Positions 55,455 to 64,000 of a stretch of DNA of 64,000 nt are shown in pieces (position 1 is the first letter of the stretch; every line of letters starts with the position of its first letter). This DNA comes from Pedobacter sp. Bi126 (lineage in GTDB: Bacteria; Bacteroidota; Bacteroidia; Sphingobacteriales; Sphingobacteriaceae), in NCBI RefSeq assembly GCF_918698245.1, contig NZ_CAKKMS010000001.1, positions 124,001-188,000 on the forward strand, read 5' to 3'. The notes below the pieces were generated by a model. That model was not told where the DNA came from, made no database searches, and worked only from the letters and a program-made list of their open reading frames with translations. The position numbers and the translations under genes are program-made.

Positions 55455-57722
55455 ATGAACAGCTTTTCCTTATCCCTTGATCCCGCACAATTGAACAGGC
55501 TTTTCCCTTATTTTATCCTGTTGGATAGCGATATGAAGATATTGCATATTGGCGATAAACTGAAAAATATTTATGCCGATTGTCAGAACGGAAACTTGTT
55601 TGATTATTTTGAACTTCATGAATTAAACGGTAAAGGACAATTTCCCTTGGGCGAACCGCTTCTCATCAGCCCGAGACATACAGGTGGAAAAATAAAAGGT
55701 TGCTGGGAAAAATCTGCCGAACAGGAACTGTTATTTTTTGCCGGGGCAGACTATATCCAACAAAATGGGCTTGGTGAGATAAATGGAAAAAACAGTGCTA
55801 CTGCGGATACATATCCTTTGCTCAACGCCCACCATTTCGACAGGATCCTCGGAAATATGGGCTTTGGCTTTATAGAGATGGATGTTGCTGGCAGAATACA
55901 GTATGCCAATAAACGTTTCTGTGCCTTGTCTGGCTATACGCTGGATAACATGTACCAGCAAATGCCTGATGTACTTTTTGGCAACGATTTTTTTTCAGCA
56001 GCTTATAAAGATGAGGATTCGGAAGAAGCAGACGCAGCATTGCATGAGATTGTGTTTACTGATGCCCAAGGCAACCAAAGACTATGGTTGGCCGGCCGTG
56101 CAGTAAATTACAATGAAAGAAATGAAAATACAGGCTGGATAAGTATCTGTTTTGATGTAAGCGATCACAAAAGCTTTGAGCAGGAACTGATTACAGCCAG
56201 GAAAGATGCTGAGCGGGTAGCCACCATCAAAGCAATGTTTTTGGCCAATATGAGCCATGAAATCAGGACCCCTATGAATGCCATTATCAGCATGACCAAC
56301 CTGCTTTCTAAAACCACGCTTACCGAAGAACAGGATTACTATATTCAAACGGTACAAACCGCTTCAAAAAGTCTCCTGGTCATTATTGATGACATTTTAG
56401 ACCTCTCTAAGATGGATGCAGGAAAGCTCAATCTGGAGCAAATTGGCTTTAGTTTACCAATGGTATTTAGTGAGGTAATGCAGGTAGTTACGCACAAGGC
56501 CATAAAACGCGGACTGGAAATCCATTACCTTCCGCCAGCGGATATCGAAATATCGCCGGTACTGGTTGGCGACCCTTACCGGATAACCCAGGTTGTGCTT
56601 AATTTAATGACCAATGCCATTAAATTTACCGAAAAAGGTTCAGTGCTGTTAACAGCTATTGTAAGGGAGGATAGCGAGACTTACCAGGAAATTGAAGTTT
56701 TGGTGAAAGATACCGGGATTGGAATGGATCCTGAATTTTTAAGCCGTCTGTTCGATAATTTTAGCCAGGAATATGAATCTGTAACACGCGAATATGGTGG
56801 CACAGGTTTAGGCATGAGTATTTCGCAAAAACTGGTCTCGCAAATGGGCGGATATTTCAATGTAAAAAGCGAGAAAGGCCAGGGCTCAGAGATTTCCTTT
56901 GTTATTAAACTCGAAAAAGGTAAAACAACCGATGTACCTGCTGAAACAAAGATTACCCACAACGAAGATTTATTTGCAGGGCGCAAAATCCTGATTGTGG
57001 ACGACAACGAAATGAACAGACTGGTGGCTAGTACGGTTTTATTAGCCTATGGCCCGCAGGTAATGATTGCCGAAAATGGCGAAATAGCCCTCGACATGTT
57101 AAATGAAGAGGCTTATGATATCATTCTGATGGATATACAGATGCCTGTCCTTAACGGTTATGATACGACCAAAACCCTCAGGGCGGGTGGATATACGGGC
57201 GTAATCATTGCACTCACGGCCTCGGCCATTGAAGGTGAAAGAGAGAAATGTTTGGCCGCTGGGATGGACGACTATATTACCAAGCCAATAAACGAAGAAC
57301 TGCTGATTGGTGTGATTGATAACTGGCTTCAAAAAACGGCAAGCCAGGTTATCGCTCCTGATCTTGATTTACCATTGTATAACCTTGACGGCCTACGTGT
57401 GATCAGCAAGGGGCGCGAGGATTTTGTAACCAAAATGATCGAAATGTTTTGCGGACAGATACCCGACGCGTTAAAACAGCTCAATCAGGCTAGCGCCGAT
57501 GGTGACCTTGAACAGTTATCTAAACTTGCCCACAAACTCAAATCCACCATTGATCATCTGGCCATTATACCGCTTCAGCGTATCATAAGGGAAATTGAAG
57601 CAGTGGATGAGGGAAATATCCCAGCTCCTAAACTAGCAGAAATGATTGCGGAGGTAAACGATGTGCTTAACCGAGTAATGGCCGAACTCAGGGAAGAAAT
57701 TGTGATCAGAAATAGTCAGTAA
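55455..57722 (+). CDS. Soluble hybrid histidine kinase with HNOBA-like N-terminus, receiver and Hpt
   Basis: Cytoplasmic hybrid kinase of 755 residues. I use the ATG at 55455, since the alternative TTG three bases earlier adds nothing. Residues about 8-110 resemble the HNOBA (haem-NO-binding-associated) PAS-like domain of guanylate cyclases: LNRLFPYFILLDSDMKILHIG, FDYFELHELN and LLFFAGADYIQQNGLGEI. A PAS domain follows (about 128-240), then HisKA with H268 (ANMSHEIRTP), HATPase (GGTGLGM), receiver D560 (ILMDIQMP) with K610, and Hpt H693 (LAHKLKS). Catalytic residues are intact. It is divergent from the receiver/sugar-transferase pair, which it could feed. No H-NOX gene is in the window. Confidence 0.92.
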   Translation: MNSFSLSLDPAQLNRLFPYFILLDSDMKILHIGDKLKNIYADCQNGNLFDYFELHELNGKGQFPLGEPLLISPRHTGGKIKGCWEKSAEQELLFFAGADYIQQNGLGEINGKNSATADTYPLLNAHHFDRILGNMGFGFIEMDVAGRIQYANKRFCALSGYTLDNMYQQMPDVLFGNDFFSAAYKDEDSEEADAALHEIVFTDAQGNQRLWLAGRAVNYNERNENTGWISICFDVSDHKSFEQELITARKDAERVATIKAMFLANMSHEIRTPMNAIISMTNLLSKTTLTEEQDYYIQTVQTASKSLLVIIDDILDLSKMDAGKLNLEQIGFSLPMVFSEVMQVVTHKAIKRGLEIHYLPPADIEISPVLVGDPYRITQVVLNLMTNAIKFTEKGSVLLTAIVREDSETYQEIEVLVKDTGIGMDPEFLSRLFDNFSQEYESVTREYGGTGLGMSISQKLVSQMGGYFNVKSEKGQGSEISFVIKLEKGKTTDVPAETKITHNEDLFAGRKILIVDDNEMNRLVASTVLLAYGPQVMIAENGEIALDMLNEEAYDIILMDIQMPVLNGYDTTKTLRAGGYTGVIIALTASAIEGEREKCLAAGMDDYITKPINEELLIGVIDNWLQKTASQVIAPDLDLPLYNLDGLRVISKGREDFVTKMIEMFCGQIPDALKQLNQASADGDLEQLSKLAHKLKSTIDHLAIIPLQRIIREIEAVDEGNIPAPKLAEMIAEVNDVLNRVMAELREEIVIRNSQ

Positions 57723-57775
57723 ACCAATTCTGACAAGAACAGATTGAGCAATTCAAGCAATCCTCCGTGTTGATT

Positions 57776-58510
57776 TTAGCGCCATAGGAGCTTTCTGTAT
57801 ATTTTAGATAGAAAATCCGATACTCTTTTCCCTAACAGCTGGTTGGATAGTTTACCGACAAGACTATAATCAGCACCAGAAATCCACGAGGCTGCGAAAT
57901 GATGAATGCTATAGGTATTTGCCGTAATTTTCAGTTTTAGTGTTTTCCAGCTTTTGGGACTAAAAAACTCACTGGGATAAATGGTGCAATAGTCATCAAG
58001 CTGCTGAAAGGAATTATTTAACTGCAATCCTTTTTCTGCTTTCATAAATGCTGTGATGCTTTCGGTATTCGGCATGGTGTCTGGCTTTCCGTTTGCCATG
58101 TAAAAACTCTTGTTGTCGTAATAAGCAAGTAAATCATTCACCCATTTGCCATCCCTGGTGCTTCCCATAATTGCTGATGAAAGTAAAAGATTATCTTCAA
58201 ACCCTGTAAAGGCTAAATTGCCAAGCATTGCCTCGTCCAGTGGTTTTAAAAGCTCCACATCTGTGTCGAAATAAATGCCTCCCATATTTTTCAAAGCATA
58301 TAAGCGGCAAACATCAGAAACAAAAGCAAATTTACACTCGAGATAAGCCTCCGCACAGTATTGGTAACTGTTTACATCAAAATTTTCCTCGTTCCACTCT
58401 ACAATGCGATAATCGGGAAGGTATTTCTGCCAGGAAGCCAGGCAATTAATCACAAGCTCAGGCTTTTCTCCTTTACCAAACCAGCAATAGTGGATTATTT
58501 TAGGTATCAT
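57776..58510 (-). CDS. GT32-like glycosyltransferase (DXD sugar-binding family)
   Basis: Cytoplasmic glycosyltransferase of 244 residues for surface polysaccharide assembly. The start IPKIIHYCWFGKGEKP and the metal/nucleotide-sugar motif GGIYFDTDVELLKPL (DTD near 83-85) identify the Gly_transf_sug/GT32 type found in capsule clusters. FAFVSDVCRLYALKNMGG precedes it. Its ATG overlaps the flippase stop by 4 bp (58507-58510), so it is translated with it. The sugar added is unknown. Confidence 0.9.
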   Translation of the reverse strand: MIPKIIHYCWFGKGEKPELVINCLASWQKYLPDYRIVEWNEENFDVNSYQYCAEAYLECKFAFVSDVCRLYALKNMGGIYFDTDVELLKPLDEAMLGNLAFTGFEDNLLLSSAIMGSTRDGKWVNDLLAYYDNKSFYMANGKPDTMPNTESITAFMKAEKGLQLNNSFQQLDDYCTIYPSEFFSPKSWKTLKLKITANTYSIHHFAASWISGADYSLVGKLSNQLLGKRVSDFLSKIYRKLLWR

Positions 58511-60033
58511 AGCTTCATTTTATTTAGAATCTTCCTGTAACCTTGGGTTAGCGTAACCCGATCAAACTGCATAAATAGCGTAATCAAAAGCAAAACCAGC
58601 CCGATTAGCATACAATTCATGATAAAGGTAAACCAGGATGTAACCGTAATCAAACCGATACTTCTCCAGCCATAAGTTACCGCAACCAGCAACGTAAAAC
58701 CTGCTAATCCCCTAACAATCTTAAAAAAGAAATAGCTCCTTTTCTCTTTCAGGCAATGTGCGGCGTAAATGGGTGTGAAAGTAAGGTGACTAAACGCGCC
58801 GCTTATTGCTGCCGCCACCGGAATGGCATATATCCCCAGGCTGCTGTACAGGCAAAGTAAAATCACCATTACAAAATTCAGCACGGCAATAAAAATACCC
58901 CAGATTGATGCAATTCTCAACTTATTGGTGATGATAAAAACATGATGTACTGTTTCTACTGTTCCATGAATGATGAAGGGCAATAGCGTAATCACCGAAA
59001 GCAGGTGGAGCGCGGTGGAATCCTGGCCTGGCAGCCATAGCCGGAAAAAATCGCCACCATAAACAAAAAATACAGCCAAGGGCAACAGTACAACCATAAA
59101 AATAGCCTTAAACGATAAGTTGAGGGTGCTTTTAAGTTTTCCCATATCTTCCTGAGCATAGGCTTTTAGCATTTCGGGTAGAAATATGGGCACAACAATT
59201 CCGAGCAGGATATAAATTGCATTGGGTATGAACTTGGTTAATGAAAGGAAACCCATTCCCGAGGCACCAAAAAAGTGGTTTGCAATTAATAAATCCAGTT
59301 GGGTATTGATTACATTCGACAGGGCAATAATAGAATTCCACATACCGAAGCCCGCGATCAGTGAAAGCGCACTCCAAGAGAAAAGCGACCTGTCAATCAC
59401 CACTTCAGGGAGGAGTCTTTTGGTAAGCCTGTAATTTGCAAAACATATGTAAATTGCTGTTAATACCGTTACCAGTCCCAGAAAATAAATTTTAGGCTTA
59501 AAAAGATAAAACAGGAACGCCACTGCGCAAAGTTTCACCACATTGGATATAATATTGATATAGGCGAGCTTATCGAATCTGTTGACGGCAAAAGCTGCGA
59601 CTGAAAAAACCGCTGAAGAGACATTGATCACCAGGCTAAAAAAAATGAATACAAACAGCAACCGAACATCATCAAAAAGGCCGGGCGGAATATCGAGTAT
59701 ATTATTGATGAACAGACAGAATAGCGCGCTCAATACAATGAAACCAAGTGATATCAACATATTGCCAAACAAGATGGAGTTGAAATAAACATTCACTTCT
59801 TTGACGTCTTTTTTTTCGAGGCTGATGGTGATATACCGGCTCGACATGGAATTTAGTGCAGTTGTAATAATCCCTGCATACATCACAAAGTTATTGGAAA
59901 GGGGGAAGAAACCATAAGCCTCTTTACCCAGGTGCGCCACAATATAAGGTGTAAGAAAGAAAGAAATCCCTACACCAGAAAGTGCACTAAAAAAGTTGGA
60001 GACCAGGTTAACAACAAAACGTCTTCTATCCAT
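58507..60033 (-). CDS. Polysaccharide flippase (Wzx/MOP superfamily)
   Basis: Inner-membrane protein of 508 residues with about 12-14 hydrophobic helices spread over its length. The opening RRRFVVNLVSNFFSALSGVGISFFLTPYIVAHLG is typical of the polysaccharide_synt/MATE-like exporters that flip lipid-linked repeat units to the periplasm. It is the first gene of a two-gene minus-strand unit with the GT32 gene. It implies a Wzx/Wzy-type assembly route, although no polymerase gene is visible in the window. Confidence 0.92.
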   Translation of the reverse strand: MDRRRFVVNLVSNFFSALSGVGISFFLTPYIVAHLGKEAYGFFPLSNNFVMYAGIITTALNSMSSRYITISLEKKDVKEVNVYFNSILFGNMLISLGFIVLSALFCLFINNILDIPPGLFDDVRLLFVFIFFSLVINVSSAVFSVAAFAVNRFDKLAYINIISNVVKLCAVAFLFYLFKPKIYFLGLVTVLTAIYICFANYRLTKRLLPEVVIDRSLFSWSALSLIAGFGMWNSIIALSNVINTQLDLLIANHFFGASGMGFLSLTKFIPNAIYILLGIVVPIFLPEMLKAYAQEDMGKLKSTLNLSFKAIFMVVLLPLAVFFVYGGDFFRLWLPGQDSTALHLLSVITLLPFIIHGTVETVHHVFIITNKLRIASIWGIFIAVLNFVMVILLCLYSSLGIYAIPVAAAISGAFSHLTFTPIYAAHCLKEKRSYFFFKIVRGLAGFTLLVAVTYGWRSIGLITVTSWFTFIMNCMLIGLVLLLITLFMQFDRVTLTQGYRKILNKMKL

Positions 60034-60113
60034 ATCAATAGCTGCCCTAAAGTAATGGTTTTATTTGAATATCATCGGTGCCCTAATATATTATCATAAA
60101 AAATTTAGCTATT

Positions 60114-60896
60114 TTGGTCAAACGAAAAAAACATAACCTAAAGAGATTGGACCCGCTTGTATCAATTGTTACCCCATGCTATAATTCAGCAGCTTTTATA
60201 ACAGAAACCCTCAATACTGTAATTGCCCAGAGCTATACAAACTGGGAACTGATTGTTGTAGATGATCGCTCTACCGATGATACCTGCCAGATAGTTGAAG
60301 CATTTGCCAGCCGGCACAATGGTATCCGGCTGATAGCCTTAAAGGAGAATGGAGGAGTATCGAATGCCAGAAATATCGGTTTGGCAGAAGCGAAAGGCAA
60401 GTACGTCGCATTTCTTGATAGTGATGATATCTGGCTTAAAGATAAGCTTAGCCGACAGGTATCCTATATGGAAAAGGAACTTCTGCCCCTTACGTTCTGC
60501 GCCTACAAACGCATTAACGAACAGGGAAAAGTAGTTTCAGGTCAGATTCCGGCTCCACAGGCAGTAGATTATAATGCGCTGCTTGCCCATAACGTGGTGA
60601 TATTTTCGACTTCTATGATGTTAAAAAGTGCCATTGGCGACTTAAAGTTTAGCCCTGCAGGCCACGAAGACTGGATCTTTTTACTCAAACTGCTAAAACA
60701 GTGCAGACAGGGCTATGGCATTAACCAACCGCTTGCCTATTACCGGGTAAGACAAAATTCGGTTTCATCTAACAAACTCAAAGCAATTGGTTATACCTGG
60801 AAAATATTCAGGGAAAGCGAGGGCATAGGTTTTCTCAGATCAGCAATTTTACTTGGGAGATATGCTGTTTCTGCCAGCCTGAAAAGATTAAGATGA
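60114..60896 (+). CDS. GT2-family glycosyltransferase with non-ATG start
   Basis: Family 2 glycosyltransferase of about 260 residues for surface polysaccharide. GT-A fold motifs: VSIVTPCYNSAAFITETLNTV, ELIVVDDRSTDD, GVSNARNIGLAEAKGKYVAFLDSDDIWL (the DXD-type motif), and GHEDWIFLLKLL as the acceptor-side acidic motif. There is no ATG before the conserved N-terminus. TTG at 60114 is the longest start and TTG at 60147, just before DPLVSIV, is an alternative. An in-frame stop at 60084 excludes anything longer than that. The gene stands alone on the plus strand and overlaps the next gene tail-to-tail by 9 bp. Confidence 0.85.
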   Translation: MVKRKKHNLKRLDPLVSIVTPCYNSAAFITETLNTVIAQSYTNWELIVVDDRSTDDTCQIVEAFASRHNGIRLIALKENGGVSNARNIGLAEAKGKYVAFLDSDDIWLKDKLSRQVSYMEKELLPLTFCAYKRINEQGKVVSGQIPAPQAVDYNALLAHNVVIFSTSMMLKSAIGDLKFSPAGHEDWIFLLKLLKQCRQGYGINQPLAYYRVRQNSVSSNKLKAIGYTWKIFRESEGIGFLRSAILLGRYAVSASLKRLR

Positions 60897-61814
60897 GCCA
60901 TTACCAGGCAATACCAGTCCCAGTTTTTTACTGTGCTTTTTGTGCGTAAAGTTCCACCAAAGCCCCCTGAGCACCTGTTTTACCAAATCTTGTCTTCCCT
61001 TGGCAAGATAAATCAATACTGCTTTTGGGCAGGCGATAAAACAAAAATACAGCGAGAAGAACAAAGTGGTTATCCAACCCGTGTTTTTTCTGATAAACAG
61101 CATTCTGTTTCTGGTCATAAAATATACCTTGAGCGGACTTTCCTTTCCCACACTAACAGATTCCTTATGGTAAACGTGGGTCTTTCCGGTAAACCAGACC
61201 TCTTTGCCTATCCGTCTGAATTTTTCACACCAGTCGAGTTCTTCGTAATAGAGAAAATAATTTTCATCCATTAGTCCGGCATTCAACAGATCCTGCCTGC
61301 GGCACATCACCGCCGCTCCATGGCAGAAAGCGGTGCTATAGCTCTTCAGGAACTGCCCATGGTTACGTTCAAACTGACCAACATAGGCATTTCTGCCCGT
61401 TAGGTAATTTAAGGGGGTAAAACCGGCATACTGAACCAGGTCCTTCTGCTCGAAATAAAGCAATAAGGGCGATAACAATCCTATTTTTTCATTGGCATCA
61501 AATTCGGCATGCATGGTTTCCAGACAGCCTGCCGGTATTTCGGTATCGTTGTTCAGCAGCAGAATGTAATCGCCTTTGGCATGCCTGATTCCCAGATTGT
61601 TGCCCCCTGCGAAACCGAGGTTTTCAACAGAACGGATATAGTGGATATTTCCAAAATAGGGTGCATATATATGCGCCTGGTCTTGATCTGCGCCATTATC
61701 TACCAGTATAACCTCAGTGTCTTCTGCACGATAAGACCTATTGATAGACTCCAGTAAGGCTATAGTTACTGTCGGTTGATGGAAATTAACGGTGATAATT
61801 GAGGTCGACGGCAT
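60888..61814 (-). CDS. GT2-family glycosyltransferase (rhamnosyltransferase-like)
   Basis: A 308-residue family 2 transferase of the rhamnosyl-/WsaE-like group: SIITVNFHQPTVTIALLESI, EVILVDNGADQD, NLGFAGGNNLGIRHAKGDYILLLNNDTEIP (NDT as DXD) and DENYFLYYEELDWCEKFRRIG as acceptor motif. A hydrophobic segment near 245-270 (TTLFFSLYFCFIACPKAVLIYL) suggests membrane attachment. It lies 51 bp downstream of the GT4 gene in the same direction. Donor sugar not determinable. Confidence 0.9.
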   Translation of the reverse strand: MPSTSIITVNFHQPTVTIALLESINRSYRAEDTEVILVDNGADQDQAHIYAPYFGNIHYIRSVENLGFAGGNNLGIRHAKGDYILLLNNDTEIPAGCLETMHAEFDANEKIGLLSPLLLYFEQKDLVQYAGFTPLNYLTGRNAYVGQFERNHGQFLKSYSTAFCHGAAVMCRRQDLLNAGLMDENYFLYYEELDWCEKFRRIGKEVWFTGKTHVYHKESVSVGKESPLKVYFMTRNRMLFIRKNTGWITTLFFSLYFCFIACPKAVLIYLAKGRQDLVKQVLRGLWWNFTHKKHSKKLGLVLPGNGSS

Positions 61815-61865
61815 ATCTGACTTAAATATTTACAATCTTAATGAACAAGCTGGGGAGATTCAGTA

Positions 61866-63089
61866 TTACACCACCGTAGATGTTGCCAAACCACTTTCTA
61901 CAGCATTTATGGCCTTATAGATTTCCCGGGCATTGGCCTCCCAGGTATGTGTTCCGGCAAAATCAATCCGCTCACGGGCCAGCTCCAGACTGTCCTCAGC
62001 AAGCGCTTTTTCAGCCAATTGCAGGTATTCTTCCTTCGTCGATGCCAAATAAACGTGATCTGCAAAGAAATCCATCGCTTCGGTTCTGGTAGCCAGTGTA
62101 GGTTTACCCATTGCCAGATACTCATCAATTTTACGGGGATAATTACCTATTGTAAGTGGATTGATCACCTGGGGGTTAAGGCAAACATCGAAACCCTTAA
62201 TATATGCAGCCAGCATTTCTGGCTTTTTCGGGCCCAGAAAAAACACATTGTTTAGCTTATGGAGCTCGCTCCTGCTAAAATCTTCATCCTGTGGCCCTAC
62301 AAGTACCATACTCCAGTCTGGCCTTTCTTTTGCCAGGTATAGCAGGATCTTTTCGTCGAGCCTTATGGATAACAAGGCGCCAACATAGCCCAAAACCGGC
62401 TTTTTGATAGCGGAAAGATCTGATGGTATTTCCAGCACCTCATCATTACTAAAAAGCGCTAAATCGCAGCCCTGCCCAACGTAAAATGAATTCGGATTAT
62501 ATTTTCTGCAATAGCCTGCCAAATAAACCGAATTGGCTACACAAAGGTCACTTTTTGCAATCAGCTCGGGCTCCATATAAGTACCATGCCGCATCCAGTA
62601 TGGCGTGGCTACAACATTATCTCTCGAGTAATAAACGCTTAAATCGGGCTTCAAAAGCTCTTTTAGGTGAAAGCTCCGAAAAATATCGTTATCATTAAAC
62701 AGGATAAAATTTTTAAGGCCAAGCTGAGCAACCGCACCGCAGATCGATCTGGCGAACCGGGTATTGTTGATTTTATTTAACCACCTGAACAGCCCCCTGA
62801 ATCTGATCCAGTTTACAGATTCTATGATAATCTGAGGATTATACACCCAAAGGTTTGCCGATACTTCTGTCAAAGCTTCTTCTTTACCAGCAATAACGCG
62901 CAATCTTTTTTTTACGCCTTCTGTATCGCGCTGCAATACACTTGTTTTTCGATCTAATGGTGCATTAACATACAATACACGGTTGTTTTTACTAAACTCC
63001 AGCGCTAAATCCTTACAATTGCTACCAATAGGAATATCCCAGGGCTGTTGCCCCACAATGATAATGTCCCTGTTATTTAGAATAGCCAT
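61866..63089 (-). CDS. GT4-like (group 1) glycosyltransferase
   Basis: GT-B-fold transferase of 407 residues, resembling TuaH-type enzymes. The C-terminal nucleotide-sugar half contains LGYVGALLSIRLDEKILLYLA, SMVLVGPQDEDF, NNVFFLGPKKPEMLAAYIKGFDVCLNPQVIN and PRKIDEYLAMGKPTLAT, an E-rich donor motif region. The N-terminal acceptor half is less conserved, with FILFNDNDIFR and VYYSRDNVVATPYW. It follows a tiny hydrophobic ORF by 4 bp, so it is in one operon with the membrane transferase upstream. Confidence 0.9.
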   Translation of the reverse strand: MAILNNRDIIIVGQQPWDIPIGSNCKDLALEFSKNNRVLYVNAPLDRKTSVLQRDTEGVKKRLRVIAGKEEALTEVSANLWVYNPQIIIESVNWIRFRGLFRWLNKINNTRFARSICGAVAQLGLKNFILFNDNDIFRSFHLKELLKPDLSVYYSRDNVVATPYWMRHGTYMEPELIAKSDLCVANSVYLAGYCRKYNPNSFYVGQGCDLALFSNDEVLEIPSDLSAIKKPVLGYVGALLSIRLDEKILLYLAKERPDWSMVLVGPQDEDFSRSELHKLNNVFFLGPKKPEMLAAYIKGFDVCLNPQVINPLTIGNYPRKIDEYLAMGKPTLATRTEAMDFFADHVYLASTKEEYLQLAEKALAEDSLELARERIDFAGTHTWEANAREIYKAINAVESGLATSTVV

Positions 63090-63093
63090 TGGA

Positions 63094-63183
63094 TTATGTT
63101 TTTTGTTTAGGTGTTTTTATTCCTTTAATAAACCCAAAGATGCCGGCAATTGCACCGGTAATGATCAATAATAATATCGGCAT
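63094..63183 (-). CDS. Possible 29-residue single-helix membrane microprotein
   Basis: ATG at 63181-63183, TAA at 63094-63096. It lies 3 bp after the upstream transferase stop and 4 bp before the GT4 ATG. The residues are hydrophobic from 2 to about 18 (PILLLIITGAIAGIFGF), ending in a basic tail (KGIKTPKQKT), which predicts one membrane helix with its C-terminus in the cytoplasm. No family is recognised. Its tight packing between two genes and clean helix-plus-basic-tail design support a real product; it could act as a small subunit for the membrane transferase. Confidence 0.45.
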   Translation of the reverse strand: MPILLLIITGAIAGIFGFIKGIKTPKQKT

Positions 63184-63186
63184 AGT

Positions 63187-64000
63187 TTAAGTTTTACTTT
63201 TCCCGGCACTTGTATTTTGATGAGGCGTTGCTAAATTGGATTTTTTAACTTTCCCAATGCTAAACAGTGCGATAACCATTCCAACCATTGCCCTTGGTAT
63301 TTGCCAGATGGCAAGATAAAGCCTTTTATCCCTGTAAAATCGTATCGGTACTGAAATCAGCAGTGTAACACATATGCTAAAGAATAAAGTTAGCCATAAT
63401 ATTTTTCCTGGTCCCAAGGGATTAAAAAAAGACTGAAGGGCCATGACAAACAGCAGTCCCAGTAATAATATGCGCGGCATTAACATCGTTTGTACCGTCT
63501 TATTAAAAAATTCTATGTTTCCTTTAAGCAGTTGTTTTATTCCGGGTATGGTATATATACGCAAAAACTCAATCTGCGATGCAATCCACCTGGTTCTTTG
63601 GGTGGTAAATACACTGGCGCTGCTTACCTTCTCGTCGTAAACAAAAATATCGTTCAAATAGGTAACTTTAGTCCTGTCGCCGGCAATAAGGAAATCCATT
63701 TTTTTATCTTCACCAACGGTATTCCCCACATTTTTTAGTAAGGTATAAAAATAGCCGTAATCGAAGGCCATTCCTGATCCGATAAGCGCAGGTGAAAGTC
63801 CTAGCAATGCCTGCCCCTTGCGGTAAATGTGATTGTTTATCTCTTCATTGCAGGCATCCAGAAAAGCAAAACTGGTATCGAGATTTTTTGCGGTGCGGTG
63901 CAACTGAATAACTTTATGCCCGTGTTGAAATGAACTATTAACCGCCTCCAGGCAATGTGGTCCCATTAAATTATCAACATCAAGCACTACAGCAATATCA
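63187..64000 (-). CDS. Membrane GT2-family glycosyltransferase (5' end beyond window)
   Basis: The open frame continues through the right edge; about 271 codons are visible. The visible part starts inside the catalytic domain at DIAVVLDVDNLMGPH (the DXD), continues to ALIGSGMAFDY, GEDKKMDFLIAGDRTKVTYL and TTQRTRWIASQ, the Q/RXXRW motif of processive GT2 enzymes. At least three membrane helices follow (about 63340-63490). This is the chitin/cellulose/hyaluronan-synthase-like class. The GTG near 63987 is internal and not the start. First visible gene of the unit with the microprotein and GT4. Confidence 0.88.
   Translation of the reverse strand, partial: DIAVVLDVDNLMGPHCLEAVNSSFQHGHKVIQLHRTAKNLDTSFAFLDACNEEINNHIYRKGQALLGLSPALIGSGMAFDYGYFYTLLKNVGNTVGEDKKMDFLIAGDRTKVTYLNDIFVYDEKVSSASVFTTQRTRWIASQIEFLRIYTIPGIKQLLKGNIEFFNKTVQTMLMPRILLLGLLFVMALQSFFNPLGPGKILWLTLFFSICVTLLISVPIRFYRDKRLYLAIWQIPRAMVGMVIALFSIGKVKKSNLATPHQNTSAGKSKT

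Noticed and set aside
1..64000. CRISPR arrays, tRNA, rRNA, phage or restriction/defence genes
   Set aside because: I looked through the intergenic regions for repeated spacers, tRNA-like cloverleaf signatures and defence-type proteins and saw none; intergenic regions are short and AT-rich.

Overview
The window reads as chromosome of a Bacteroidota bacterium, most likely Sphingobacteriaceae (Pedobacter or a close relative). The basis is three SusC/SusD outer-membrane pairs, lipoproteins with a lipobox followed by Lys-Lys, a FecI-type sigma/FecR anti-sigma pair, Bacteroidota-type promoters (TTTG, about 19 bp, TAnnTTTG), an AT-rich base composition and a very dense carbohydrate-active enzyme repertoire. 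Assignments come from reading the protein sequences; no database search was possible.

Layout. (1) 1-6650, minus strand: a SusD lipoprotein cut by the left edge, its SusC partner, and upstream an unusual membrane receptor (7TMR-DISM type) whose output domain is the zinc ribbon and helix-turn-helix of an IS1595-type transposase. (2) 7083-17158, plus strand: a sigma factor, FecR anti-sigma, a SusC with an N-terminal STN signalling domain, SusD, an IPT/NHL lipoprotein and a beta-helix protein. This is a trans-envelope-signalling glycan operon ending at a rearrangement scar with a LacI-family fragment. (3) 17612-23412: GH89 and GH35 enzymes transcribed divergently around a pair of palindrome-like sites, then an AraC-family regulator. 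(4) 23591-41316, minus strand: a polysaccharide utilisation locus of eleven genes, SusC, SusD and fasciclin-like lipoprotein, then GH31, an alginate-lyase-superfamily enzyme, GH29, GH88, PL6, GH29, a DUF4955-like beta-helix protein and GH105. GH95, a PL20/PL13-like lyase and GH92 (41879-48478) lie just beyond and fit the same substrate. (5) 48821-57722: two large soluble hybrid histidine kinases flank a coupled pair, a receiver protein and a sugar-phosphate transferase carrying a degenerate receiver domain. (6) 57776-64000: glycosyltransferases and a flippase for exopolysaccharide or capsule synthesis, cut by the right edge.

How it works together. Regions 1-4 import and dismantle glycans. The lyase set plus GH88/GH105 points to a polymer with uronic acid in its backbone, and the three fucosidases, GH31, GH92 and GH35 point to fucose, an alpha-hexose or xylose, mannose and galactose branches. 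A fucosylated glucuronan-type heteropolymer is my preferred, unproven, substrate. Regions 5-6 build the cell's own surface polysaccharide, probably under phosphorelay control. The most unusual items are the receptor-transposase-domain fusion, the pseudo-receiver sugar transferase with a four-cysteine insert, an HNOBA-like sensor on a hybrid kinase, and a perfect 16-bp hairpin inside a signal-peptide coding region.
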